Assembly: GCA_015039315.1 (NCBI GenBank)
Contig: WIDE01000001.1
Span: 829,282-893,281 of the forward strand
DNA length: 64,000 bases
Origin: Clavulina sp. PMI_390
Lineage: Eukaryota; Basidiomycota; Agaricomycetes; Cantharellales; Hydnaceae
Direction of reading: 5' to 3'
A program made the translations under genes and the position numbers. A model generated the notes under the pieces. The model made no database searches. It was not told the origin of the DNA and was given only the letters and a program-made list of their open reading frames with translations. Shown here one piece after another: positions 1 through 11,710 of the stretch. Numbering within the stretch: the first letter of the stretch is position 1; every line of letters starts with the position of its first letter.

Positions 1-1024
1 ATGCCGCCGCAGCGAAAAACGCGGAAATGATGATGGATGCGAAAGCAGCAACTTGAGATGAGCTGCCGTAGGCAGAGGCAGCCCCAGATTTCGAAGTCGT
101 TGTGGCGGTCGACTTGGCAGTGCCAGAGCTGGTAGATGAAGCAGCCTTGCTGGTGGTAGTGACGAGCGAGGTGGTGCTACCGCCGGTGGTGGTGGCAAGG
201 ACAGAGCCGGTCGTGCTAGTAGCACCGCTCGTGGAGGAAGCGGTGTTGGACATGACGCTAGCGACGGTGGAGTTGAAAGTGCCAGTCATCCCGTTAAGAC
301 TACAACATATCGCTCAGCATATTGAATCAGCGTGGATATGAAATCATCTGTCCAACGTACGTGAATTTCGCAGAGAAGCCCTCCCAGGGAATGCCATCAT
401 TGTTGGGGAAGTAGTTCGTGGCAGTGAAACGAATGAAGCTTTGGGAAGGTGGGTCAGACATGCATATGAGAAGACAGACACAATTCAGCTTACTAGAGGT
501 TCGAGTTACCACCAACAGCAGGATTGGGAAGGAAGCTAGCGGTGGCTTGCGACGCAATGTTAAGCTAATATGAAGGGAGCGATTATTAGATACTCAATAG
601 CAGAATTAGACGTAGAGACTAACGTTGCCGAGGTCCTGGAGCAAGAACTGAGTGTACTGGTTGCCAACATAGAGACCAACATCGCAAATGCCTTTGTGAT
701 AAGAAAAAAGCAGTGAGCGAGCACGTCGAAGAGCATCGTTTATGGTCACATACCGATAGTTCCGAGGGCTGGAGTCGTGCCGTCATCGTTCCAGGCCACT
801 TGGCAAGCTGTTTCGGCCGAGCAGTCTGTAGAAGCTACGGGGGAGGTGATCTGTGAGGTGTGAGAAGAGTGCAAAAAGAAGGGAATTGATCAAACGAAGA
901 GGCTAAAATTAGCACTAAATTCGACTTCTCGGCAAAGCCAAGAAAATGGGCTCACGTAGAGGGAGGCAAGTGCCTGGGGAGCCAGGGCGGCGAGGGAAAG
1001 GGCGGCAATGGCCTTGGAGAACAT
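1..1024 (-). CDS. Kre9/Knh1-like secreted, Ser/Thr-rich GPI-type protein (3' end off window)
   Basis: Read on the minus strand, the ATG at 1022-1024 opens a clear signal peptide (MFSKAIAALSLAALAPQALA). Four further exons give a small beta-domain with the pattern of the Kre9/KNH family: a CSAETACQVAW segment, ICDVGLYVGNQ, PNPAVGGNSN and FIRFTATNYFPN. A long Thr/Ser/Ala-rich stalk follows, ending in a hydrophobic alanine-rich tail that is cut by the window edge. The order of signal peptide, KNH domain, mucin-like stalk and hydrophobic tail is that of fungal cell-surface GPI proteins. Kre9/Knh1 act in beta-1,6-glucan assembly, but most basidiomycete members are unstudied, so the role here is inferred. 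Exon 1 ends at about 956 and exon 2 covers about 850-754. The stop codon is not seen. Confidence 0.8.
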
Positions 1025-1422
1025 GGCTATCAAGTTTGGGAAAGGAAAGTGGGGGTTTTTGTAGTTGGAGTAACGAAACAAAGTCGTTGAGCGAGCGTAA
1101 AGATTCTACAGAAAAGCAAAAAGTGGGTTAATAGTGAGCGCTGACGGCTAGGACGTTGGTTGCCATACCTGATCCTGGTAGGAAAGTGATTGGAAGAGAT
1201 AGGCAATAAATACCCGTCAACAGCGCTTAGCGCCGCCGTCCTCCTGTGCAGCATTCATGTGCTCCTGAGGTGGTCTCCTAGTGCCTGAATTGGATATCTG
1301 TAGCAGTATTACAACTTGGATATAATATCTAGGGAATATGGGAATATATGACAACATTCTGGGGTCAACGATCCATCTAACATCCAAAAGCCGCTCCCCC
1401 CTTGCAGCTCATGCATATAGTC
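1025..1422. other. Intergenic region
   Basis: This stretch should hold the promoter of the left-edge wall-protein gene and the 3' UTR of the arrestin gene. I see no further coding exon or RNA gene in it. Confidence 0.5.
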
Positions 1423-4400
1423 CTAGAGCGAAGCATAAGCAGGGGGCTGCTCTCCAGATTCCGTCTCTTGTCCAGCGACGAGGCGGGCAAACTGCTCTGA
1501 CCGCTGAAGTGCATCAGCCGCAGCAGCGGCCCGCGCTGTCGCCTGCGCGGAACTCTCTGCTCTCGCATTTCTCCCCGCAGTCGCATCATCATTTATGCTA
1601 GGACTAATCGGTGCCCGGACAATCGAGCCCCCATGCGACGACACGTGTGAGAACATGTTTGCATGCGAGTGACCGCCTGTGTGCGCGGCAAAAGGTATGT
1701 GTCCACCAGTACCTGGTCGTGAGGGACCGATGGCGGGGACAAGTATAGGCTGGTTCCGTCGGTAATTCGGGTGATGGAAGTGATGGTGATGGTGATTATG
1801 CTCGTCATGTTTGTTTCCAGAGTTAGCCGCAGGCGATGTGAGAGGTTGAGCGAGTTGGGAGTACGTTGGAAGACTGGTCCATGAGGATTGGCACTGGCAC
1901 TAACAAATAGAAAGGTAACATCAATACGGGAGTCATGGGGATAGAGATATAGAACTTTCTACGTACGCTGAGGAGGTGGATTGGAGTCTCAATAATAATA
2001 TCGAATAGCTTAGGTTTCTCCTTTGAGTCCTCGCTGACACCAGCGCCAACTCTCAACACTGTCTTCAGGCGATGCAATACCACAATGCGTGTACCAGGCC
2101 CTTTGTTCGTGAAGTGGATTCCAGAATGACAGTCGGGGATCGGCACTTCGAAACGGAAATGCCAAGGGCCAGATGGATTCAGCAGGTGCGACACGACATC
2201 TGAGGTACGCTCCAAAGACTCGGTCGAAGCGGAGGGAGGGATGACCAGATCGGGTGGCTGGTCCAGCAGAGGGCGAGCATATGGTGCTAGCGGAGAGGAG
2301 CTTGCTGAGGACGCGGAGTCGGAGAGGATAGGTAGCAACCGTTTGTGCTTGTCTTCATGGCGAAGGGCAACAATTTCATAATGAGTAACAGGTTCATGGC
2401 GGGCAACCTTGCGTCCATGGGCATAGTAATCAACTAGGAACAAAATAATAAGACATCAGCTGTGACTGACTGAAGCGAACCTGTCTGTGAAGACGAACTT
2501 TTTTCTACATGCGATCATATTTCGTCAGCAGAAGAAGCATATTCGCAGATATGAGGTACGAACCATCTAGGCCCACGTTTAGCCGATATAATGATACCTT
2601 TTCCAACGGCATGATGGTAACATTCACCGGGACTGTCCCCCCGATCGGGAACGCCGACCCTTCTACATGCACCACATAACTCAGTTTGTCCTCCCATGCC
2701 TTCTGCACGATGATGTTATCCATGTCGTCGGTAGCGTCTGGAGCAAGACATGACACGAGATTCACGTCCGTACTGGCTGTGATCTTCGGAGCAAAAGTTC
2801 CAGCTCTGTGAACTGTGGCTTTGAGCCGATACGAGACAGACCCAAAGTCGCAGTGTATGCTTGGAGGAAGATGCGGAGGGATCGCAAAGGATATTGGGTA
2901 TGTATAGGTCCCTACGGGCAACTCGTCAGTCCATAGACAACCTGGGAAGCCGGGAATAAAGGATGGTCCAAACCTTTGCGAAATTCTTTCCAGCCTTCAG
3001 ATTTGGGGGCGGTTTCCACAGTAGCCTGCGCATCTCCAAGAGGATTCACGGTGGCATCTCTTCCTCTCCTCGTACCATATTCGTCCTCTTCTCGTTCTCT
3101 CCCTCCTCGCTCTCGCCCATGTGCATCATCACGGTCTCTGGTTCGGCTCCTTGTGCGGCTGCTTCCCGCCCCACCCCGACCATAAGCTCGAATGAATGAT
3201 CCATCGACATTGGTGCCAGGATGGTCTTCAGCCACGGATGGCGCACGACTGTGGCTCACCACCGTCCGCCCTCTATCTCGCTCCTGCTCCGTCATGCGAC
3301 TTCTCGATCGGCGATCTGCCCCGATGCCAACCGCATCTCGCACTTCTTGAGACACTTCCCGGAGCATTTGGGTCACGGAACCAAGACTAAATCTGCCTGG
3401 GTTATGAGACGAGCGGCCGCGCGATGGGCTGCGTGTCCCATTTGCGCTTGGTGCCCTCCCATTCGTGGTTGGCGCTGGACTTCGGCTCCCGCCTGCTCCG
3501 ACTCTAGCAGATCGAGAGGGGTCACGCAGACTTGAAACCGTGGGAGACAGAGAACGCCGATCAACAGACCCGTCGATGCGAGACATTGGGGGAAGAGGCG
3601 AGTGAGCATCGTGAGGAGTGGAAGGCCGAGAGGTGGAGTGATAAGAGGACGTGGAGTGGCGAGAAAGTTGCGGTTGAAGAGGAGTGAGAGCGGGAAGACT
3701 GCTAGTGGGACGGCTGGTAGTGGGTGAATTGGACGACATGTTGGTAAAGCTGGTTCGGTCCACAGCAGGTGAGGCTGGGGCGGAGCTTTGTTCAAACGAC
3801 GAGCTGGAGGATTGCCATTGCTGCGCATCAAGATTGATGCTGCTTGCTGATGATGCTGGAGCAGTGTTGGGCATGCTGTTCACATTTACGACAGATGGAT
3901 CGTTTGACCCTTGCACGCCATCTGGGTCCTCTGGGATCACCGACATCGGATGATCCTCTTGATCCACCACATCGGTAGCAATTGTCAGCCCCATAGCGGA
4001 TGAGGGCCCCACACCGTGAACGGCACGCTGGAAGATGTCTTCGTGAAAGCTGTGTCGCCGAGAAGCAAGCCCTGGTATCTCTTCCACGGATCTGTGTGCC
4101 CGCGGCTCCCGGCCTCGCTGGATATGTTCAACCCCCAAACTCGGCTCATTGCTGGAGTCATGAGGGATTGAAGCTTCACCGAGCCCTTCTTCCTGTATAG
4201 GGGACCGCGGAAGTGAAGGTCGGGCCAAATCGGCTTCCAGTACCCTGGGCGTATAGGGAGGAGTCTCGTCAATTGGCGACCTCGACGCTTCGATGCCGAA
4301 CAGGCGGCGATCGTAGGCTGGAAGAGCAGAGGCAGCTCTCTGAGGGAGGGCACGCACGGTTAACGGGTCACCAGACTGCTCTCGTAGCAATCTTACACCG

Positions 4401-5027
4401 TCCGTCTCGTGGTCATTATAGAGTTGCGAGGACCGACGATCCGGCTCTTGGTCGGGTGGATGACGAAAGGGGTCAGCTGTACTGGATAGCGATTGGCGAA
4501 AATCGTCATCCTCGCCATCGATGATTTCGTAGTCGTCGAATCGAATGCCGGGGCCTAGAGAAAGCGCGCGACGGTCCGTTGAAGCTGAATCCAGAAAGGA
4601 GGTCCTGAGAGATACGAGGGAGATAGCCTCTGTGACCTCGATCCGCCTCGGACCAATTCCTGAGAAGCGAGGCAATAATAGATGTCGGAAATAGAAACAC
4701 CATAGTGATGCGCGAGTGTGAACATTGACAGGGGAATAAGCGTCGGTTCAATTGTGATTGATGTTCACTTCCGTAATCGTTTACGAGAACGTTGTGAAAA
4801 AGGGCGGAAATGTACATACCTTCAGGCCACTCAGTCGTAGCCATCCCATCAAAGTTAACGACTATACTCGTGATCTTGGTTGCTTTGGGTAGCTTCAAGA
4901 CGAGCAACCCACGGACGAGAGCAGGCCCAGTATTCGTCCGCCCATGGGCCCCACGGTTAGGAGTAGTTACGAAGACATGGGGCTCTGCAAGTTTCAACGA
5001 GAGGGTTGGACCAGATAGGAGTGACAT
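1423..5027 (-). CDS. Alpha-arrestin (ART-type) trafficking adaptor with PY motifs
   Basis: The start is the ATG at 5025-5027 (MSLLSGPTLSLKL). The N-terminal arrestin strands continue through GLLVLKLPKATKITSIVVNF. The arrestin C domain follows at about 2920-1980 (GTYTYPISFAIPPHLPPS, DKLSYVVHVEGSAFPIGGTV, WHFRFEVPIPDC). Between these halves lies a disordered insert of roughly 550 residues rich in Ser, Pro and Arg, coded at about 2950-4600. The tail carries LPTY and, just before the stop, EQPPAYASL. PPxY and LPxY motifs in this family bind the WW domains of Rsp5/NEDD4 ubiquitin ligases, so the protein is expected to direct ubiquitination and endocytosis of plasma-membrane transporters. A His-rich stretch precedes the tail. 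The family is secure, the cargo unknown. Splice sites near 1900-1990 are provisional. Confidence 0.88.
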
Positions 5028-5942
5028 TGACGCTGAGGGAGAGTGCAAAGCCCAAGAACCAATCTATCACCGTCCAGGCCTGAAATCGGGGAGCAGAGAT
5101 GCGGGAAAGAGGATATCACAAGGCCTCCCAAGGCCAACGATCTAGCACTCGTATGGGCAGAAAAAAATTGATGGACTGAAACGCTCGTCAATGAGACTGA
5201 TATTGATACGCGAAAGGTAGTGTTTGGCATACAGGGACACGAAGGCTGTTCGACAAGTGGAGAACGTAGCAGGCACCCTTCACAGGTGAGAGAGAAAACG
5301 ATAAAATTTTTCAGGAGACTGGTAGTCGAAGAGAGGAGGAAGCACCGATCCGCCGACACTCGGCTCGGGAGGCGTGACAAGCGGACGTGACACAATGTAT
5401 TTTCCCACGAGTGCGAACGAGGGAGATGCCTCCTGATGTACCCCACATAGAATGGAACCAGATAAGATTCAGCGAAAACCGACGGTGGCGAAGGGTTTGT
5501 CATCTTAATTCCATTGTGACAAGTGCGTGAAAATCCACTTTGGTACTTCCTCATGTCGTTCAGTCGCTCCCACGAGGACCTGTCAACTTTGTGCACGGAG
5601 TAGCATGCACGATGCCCCTGAGCGAGATCTACGATGCGTTGTCGCCATCTAGTGGACCGCGCACCACCTAGGCAACCCTCAAGACGTTGAGGCAATCCTA
5701 ACTAACACGTGGCTGTTGAACCACTTGGCGAACATGCACAGCTGAAATACTGAATGAAATAATATGTTCATGGCGTGGAATCGGGAGAGAGAACCCGCCC
5801 CAAATCACGCTCAATCTCGTGTCAATGAAGGATTTACATACGGACGACATATCCCGCCGTAGTTTATGAGCAATACTTATTTTCTATAAAGATACTCGAG
5901 CAAAGTCTTGCTCTATCCCGCCCACCCTCCTTGTTTGCAATC
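5028..5942. promoter_or_regulatory. Divergent intergenic region with a TATA-like element before the first hydratase
   Basis: This 0.9 kb lies between the arrestin start and the first hydratase start and should serve both promoters. TATAAA at 5885-5890 lies about 55 bases before the hydratase ATG and is followed by GATACTCGAG. A similar block stands before the second hydratase. The long minus-strand open frame here has no protein-like features and was left out. Confidence 0.5.
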
Positions 5943-7816
5943 ATGGCATCAGGTCCTCCTTATGATCTTTCCTCCGCTATCGACTTTGACTACGGTGATA
6001 CAGCTGTAAGAACCCTCCACTTAGCATTATCTGTCCATCTGTCAACCGCGGCTTGCAACATACCTATTTGACTCCGCTCCGACGCAGGTGTCCTGGAACA
6101 AGAGGGACACGATCCTGTACGCCCTGTCTATTGGCGCCCACAAGGACGACTTCAAAGTGATCTACGGTGAGCTGACAGCAAAAGATTCATGGAGTGTTAT
6201 TCCCCAGTGTCTGACAGATACTGTCTGCTCTCGCACACAGAAAAGAACGTTGATGCTGCTGGCAATCCGGATTTCCACGTCTTCCCCACATTCGCCACCA
6301 CGCTCTCTTTCAAAGGTGCGACCAGATCCGCATCTTTCTATGTCTTACCTTAGGTGGCTGACCAGGATGTTCTTGTTGCTACTATGTACTCTCCCTCAGG
6401 TTTGTTCTCATTCGACATTATCCCTCGCCTAACTCCAGCTTATTGGCCCTTTCAGGCACGGACACCGACGTATTCGATTTTGCCGCGAAATTCGGTGGGG
6501 AAAAGAAGCCCCCAGGACTCCCAACCTTTGATCCAAGGTGAATATAGTCCTGCGTCCAACTGTTGAGGGTAGCTCAGCACACTCACTTATGATATATGAA
6601 TATAGGACGCTGGTGAATAGATTGGCCCGCACGCTCTGTCTAGTATTGATTTACTAACTGATCTGATCCAGGTTCAAGCCAGCCAGTACTATGAGAACCT
6701 CGCACCCCTTCCCCTCGTAAGCACAGATGGCTTCAAGGTCACCAAAAAATGTGTTGGCATCCATGAAGCAGGTTTGCACTTGCTGGTTTACCATGCCATA
6801 CCAAATGCTGACATTTCCATCATATAGCTGATGGTGTTACATTCGACAACGAGATCGTCCTTGAAGGTCCCGATGGCAAACAATACGCTCGCATGATCGT
6901 AAGTTCATATCTCGCAGCCGCCGTTCTCAAACTTTAGGTGTCGTGATTCTCATATTCATCCCTTCAGGCCCAAGCCAAGTATTTGGGAGCCAAGGCAAAT
7001 GGGAAAGTTTTCGATGAAACAAAATCGATAGGTTTCCCTCCAATGGCCCCAATCTCATCTCTCGGCAAGCCAAGTTGGACGTGCGTTGGGCCGACTTGGC
7101 CTGAGCAAAGCGTTCTCTATCGTCTCAACGGCGACTACAACCCTTTGCATATTGGTATGTTACTATACTCGATGGGAGCGCTGTGGATCACTCACTGACC
7201 GCTATGATACAGACCCCAAGGTCGGTGCTGCTTTGGGATACGGCGGTCTGATTTGCCACGGCCTGGGCATGTACTCGATCACCGCCCGTGCGATCCTGGA
7301 GAAAATGTCCAGTAACGATCCCGCCAACCTCAAGTCCATGACCGCGCTGTTCAGCGGCCCTATTACTCCGGGAGGTGAGTGATAACTCCTCACTGACAGC
7401 TGTCTCCATCATGTTAATCACATGCTAATTTATCATTATTCTTTCTAGACGACCTGCAAATCGCTATCTGGGAGCTCGGCCCTGCACCTGAGGATTCGAA
7501 GTACACGCACATCGCCTTTGAGGCACGCAATCCTATTACGGGCAAGCTTTGCCTCGGTGAGGGCCACGCCTATATCATCAAGACCACCGTCCGTCCAGAG
7601 GCGAACCCTATTGCATCGGGCTTCCCAGCACCACAACCCCAGATCATCCCCGCCAACGGGCCTAAACCTGAAGGTACGGTGCCCAGCTGGGTTCCTCGGA
7701 TCTACGGCATCCCCGTCACAACACTCGCGACCGTATTGTTCTTCCTTCCTGCGATCATCGCGAATCTGTTGTTCGTCATCCTTAGCTACGTTTTCACCTG
7801 GTGGTGGCAATGGTAG
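5943..7816 (+). CDS. MaoC-like (hotdog) enoyl-CoA hydratase with C-terminal membrane anchor, copy 1
   Basis: Ten exons can be joined: 5943-6005, 6088-6166, 6241-6315, 6456-6537, 6606-6612, 6672-6771, 6828-6898, 6969-7154, 7213-7374 and 7449-7816. The N-terminal half (NKRDTILYALSIGAHKDDF, then FPTFAT) matches the MaoC N-terminal domain. The C-terminal half holds the hydratase-2 signature LNGDYNPLHIDP, whose Asp, Asn and His are the expected catalytic residues, followed by GGLICHGLGMY. Known relatives hydrate trans-2-enoyl-CoA to (R)-3-hydroxyacyl-CoA, usually in peroxisomal beta-oxidation. This copy has no PTS1 tail. It ends in a hydrophobic segment (IPVTTLATVLFFLPAIIANL) and WWWQW, so it is probably tail-anchored. 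Exon 5 is only 7 bases. The enzyme family is secure; substrate and membrane are inferred. Confidence 0.9.
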
Positions 7817-8949
7817 GGAGCTTGCGAACATCAAAATCAGTAGACACTTATGTATATAGGGAGCGACTCTCCCATCGTCTGTTACTATATCGGATCGGCC
7901 TTGTAAACCTACACCATTCCTCATATCTGTGCCAGCTGAGAACGATCGTGATAGAGAGAATCTTTGATTACTGTGATGTTGATCTTGAAAGTCTTCCACC
8001 CAGCAAGCCATCGACAATAAGACTTCCTCAGAACACCCTGATGTCCAGTGCAGCCGAGGCCGATGAGGCGGTGAGAGTTCCAGGAAGAGAGATTATCCAC
8101 GCCCAAGCAGATGGGTGATTCGAGGGAGCAATAAACGGAGGTTAACATCTTAGGAGTAAACATAGACTGGTACAAAGGCGTTGGCAACATTTTGATTGAC
8201 CACTGGCATGCCGTGGTACCTACAGGTGTGATGGCTAAATGGGGCGGTTTGGGTCCAAACCTCGAGATTGCGCTGCTGCCGAGTCAGTTGAGATAGCATT
8301 CTCCTTCAAGGGATTAATCGTTCACGACCCAACCGATATAAGATGGCTATATGCACACAATTATCAGCGTGCACAACATGGCCAAGCAGTTGCCAGACTC
8401 CGATCTGGATCCCACGGCGTGCGAGACCAATACCGCTCAAACATCTTAATCTTCTCGGTGTAAACCTTTGAGACCTATGTGCCTGGTAGGATGCCGAGCG
8501 ATACACAGACCCCATGAGTGAACAACCGCTATTCTTGCCAGCAGTGAGCTGGAAACATATATCGCCGAGACTACTAGCAGCAATTCAACTTGGGGTCAGC
8601 ACAGATACTTGGCATATGGTTTCCTGTTCGCTAGGGCACACTGGACACTATTCTGGTCGCTGAACCGAGTAGTTATCTCCTCACGAACAATGTGCCTAGG
8701 TCTCTGAATGGATTCAGCGAATCTGTGATAAGTGCTGAGATGAATCGATAGCTAGCACATGAAATCGTCAAGCTCAATGGTCGGAGCGCCACCACATACT
8801 TAGTATGTGCACATGTGGCATCGGGACTGAGAATCCGACTCCGGAAACTTATTGCTTGCGGGCGATATCCCCCGCCTGTATTCTAACGTCCTTGCATAAA
8901 GACTCGAGGGGAGACCTTATCTGAACTCGCTACTACCCCTCTCTTAGAT
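7817..8949. promoter_or_regulatory. Intergenic region between the tandem hydratases
   Basis: This 1.1 kb holds the 3' UTR of copy 1 and the promoter of copy 2. GCATAAAGACTCGAG at about 8894-8908 lies some 45-55 bases before the copy 2 ATG and resembles the TATA-CTCGAG block before copy 1. I found no extra gene. Confidence 0.45.
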
Positions 8950-10812
8950 ATGGCTTCAGATACTCCTCGATATGATCTAAAGTCTGCAGTGGGTTTTGAT
9001 TATGGTGATGAAGAGGTATGGCTCGATTGTGCCAGCTTCTAGCTCTTCCATTGACTGGATGCGTCTGGGCTGTACACTGAGTTCTCCCGCGGGATAGGTC
9101 GTGTGGAACAAGAGGGATACGATCTTGTATGCTCTATCTATTGGCGCTCATAACGATGACTTCAAGGTTATTTATGGTGAGTTAGTTCTGGACCTGGACT
9201 TTGTGCCCGCAGCTTTCTCAGATGTCATGACTTCTTCAATGTAGAAAAGGGTGTGTTATGTCTAACATGACGCTGCTCGCAAAGACTGATTCCGGTAGCC
9301 GCTCAGATGCCAATTTTCAGGTCTTCCCGACCTTTGCAACCAGCCTTTCCCTGAAAGGTGTGACCCAAGCCCCAAGTTCTTCCGGTCCAGCCGTAGCTTA
9401 CGGCCCATTACAGGTCCCGACCTTGACGTGACAGATTTCGAGGAAAAACTTAAGAATGAGAAGAGACCCCCGGGATTCCCCGATTTGCCTCCCGCGTTAG
9501 TTCGCCACCATACGCTAACTTGTGCTATTCTCACCTATTTATACTCGTGGTGATTATAGGTATTTGGTAAGCAATCGTAGGGGAACTGTACCGAACATAA
9601 GCCGCCATTTATTTCTTTGACCTAGACCCATGATAGTCAATACCTGGAAATTCTCGAGGCCCTCCCTCTCGTGAGCACACCGGGCTTCAAAGTTACCAAG
9701 AAGTGTGTTGGCATTCATGAGTCAAGTACGTGCACTCTGGCTTTCGTATCTTATATGCTGACTTTTGATCCAGGTGCTGGTATCACTTTCGATAATGAGA
9801 TCACCCTTGTAGGTCCTGACGGGAAGAAATATGCTCGAATGATTGCAAGTACTCCCTTCCAAAGCTAGGTTATTTTATGCCCAGGGTGATAAAATCCCTA
9901 CCGCATCCACATAGGCCCAAGCAAGGTACATTCTACAAAAGATAAACGGGGTCCCGTTCGACTACACAGAATCGGAAGGATTCCCTCCATCAGCGCCGAT
10001 TGCATCTCTTGGAAAGCCGAGTTGGACTTGCGTTGGGCCCACATGGCCTGAGCAAAGTGTTCTCTATCGTCTCAATGGCGATTATAACCCTTTACATATC
10101 GGTGCGTGATCGCGCACCTTCGAGTGTCTCTTGCGTATTTTACTTACCCATGACGCTGGACTGCCGCAGACCCTAAGCGAGGAGAGGCACTCAATTTCGG
10201 TGGTTTGATTTGTCATGGCCTGGGCATGTACGGGATCACCGCGCGCGCGATCCTTGAGAAGATGTCAAGCAACGACCCCAGCAATCTTAAATCCATAACG
10301 GCGCAGTTCATCGGGCCTATCACTCCAGGAGGTTCGTGGGGTGTGCGCCATGAGACTCAATAATCCGCATTAACGACTATCGCTTTTATTACGCTCACAA
10401 TAAACCACCCCCATTCATTCATGGATACCTTGGAATTCCCTCAGATGACCTGCAAATCTCTATATGGGAGCTAGGGAGAGTTCCAGGTGGACAAGCCACC
10501 TTGATCGCTTTTGAGGCACGTAACCCCGTTACTGGCAATCTTTGTCTTGGTGAGGGCCGCGCCCATATCATCAAGACCACTGTGCTCCCTGAGGGGAACC
10601 CAAACGCGACCGGCTTCCAGCCCAACCCACCTCTGCCAATCATCCCTGCTAACGGGCCCCGGCCCACGGATACAGTGCCCAAGTGGGTCCCCAGAATCAT
10701 GGGTATCCCTATCACGACTCTGGCGACGGTCTTGTTTTTCCTCCCCGCGATCATTGCCAACCTTCTTTATGTTATCTTCAGCTACTTATGGAGCTGGTGG
10801 TGGCAATGGTAG
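8950..10812 (+). CDS. MaoC-like enoyl-CoA hydratase with C-terminal membrane anchor, copy 2 (tandem paralogue)
   Basis: This is a diverged duplicate of the gene just upstream, with matching exons: 8950-9015, 9098-9176, about 9307-9357, 9414-9495, 9560-9566, 9626-9725, 9774-9844, 9915-10101, 10170-10331 and 10445-10812. The signature LNGDYNPLHI-DP and FGGLICHGLGMY are kept, so the catalytic Asp, Asn and His are intact. The end is again a hydrophobic anchor closing with WSWWWQW. Two oddities stand out. The best reading of exon 3 uses a later acceptor and drops about eight residues present in copy 1. The intron after 9844 starts with GCAAGT, so it is a GC-AG intron where copy 1 has GTAAG. It is likely functional. 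The duplicated order and shared microexon show descent from one ancestor. Confidence 0.85.
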
Positions 10813-11068
10813 AGACTTTTCAGGGCAATTGCAATCATCCTATAGACATTGAATCGCCGTATATCGTTCCGCTACCAATCACGAACCCTTATTTGCTTGC
10901 TTTTTCTTCATGTGTTTTCGATATCCCGTAGTCAGGCTTCTTTCCTAAACATAGCCTACAGTGGCTCTCAATTCAAGCTGGTCTCGATATGCTTGGTTCT
11001 GGCGAGGATAGATGCATATACATGTTGGAATATGAGATCAGTCTAGTATTACATCTAGGATAATGGGT

Positions 11069-11710
11069 TTACGACTTGAAGAACTTGGCCAGATTCGTCT
11101 CCGTGATCTCGTTCTCGACCAGCCGACCAACCTCCTTTCCCTATTCAAATTCGACATCAGCAGTGATCGAGTCACGGGCCATAATATGAGGGGGGACTTA
11201 CATCTTCAAGCTTGATGATAGTAGGGATGCCTGTGATAACGAGTAAACACAATTCAATGACTGTACAACGGATTAGATCGATTCGTGTACTCACTAGAAA
11301 TATTGTAGTCGCCTCGGAAGTGATTAGTGAGATCCTTCCATCTAGTTGACGAAGGAGTGAGCTATAGGGCGAAGATCCAAGGATAGGTCCCTCCTTCTAG
11401 ACGCACTCTGGTTTGTTCCCCACATATATCATCACTCCAGTTGGAGCATCCTCAGGAGTGAATGACTTCTCCACCGCATCATCGACATCCCGACAATCCT
11501 ATGAGTACGGCAGATGGTGTGCCGATTTCAAATAACGCATTTAGGGTGGGATTCCTGCTCTTGAGATCTCGGACGGAGGCTTACAGGACACCACGATCGA
11601 CCAGTCTCGGCCTCCGGAGTGCCAAAGAAGATGAGCATGGGGCGTTTGGGCGGATTAGGCCCATGGAGAGTGGAGAGCAAGGAAGGGAGAGCGTTCTTGA
11701 TCAGAGGCAT
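11069..11710 (-). CDS. Thioredoxin-like Clot / TXNDC17 (DUF953) family protein
   Basis: The start is the ATG at 11708-11710 (MPLIKNALPSLLSTL). Short exons join to give FFGTPEAETGRSWCP-DCRDVDDAVEKSF, then APTGVMIYVGNKPE, WKDLTNHFRGDYNISS, GIPTIIKLED and a C-terminal VGRLVENEITETNLAKFF. The WCPDC active site, split by an intron, and the short thioredoxin fold with a cis-Pro segment (GIPT) are typical of the cytosolic Clot/TRP14 group, which reduces selected disulfides such as those of small thiols. The total is about 125 residues, as usual for the family. The neighbours are unrelated in function. The stop is TAA at 11069-11071. Confidence 0.85.

Noticed and set aside
4994..5695. 233-codon minus-strand open frame upstream of the arrestin gene
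   Set aside because: It overlaps the arrestin start in another frame, has no protein-like pattern and would need a non-ATG context.
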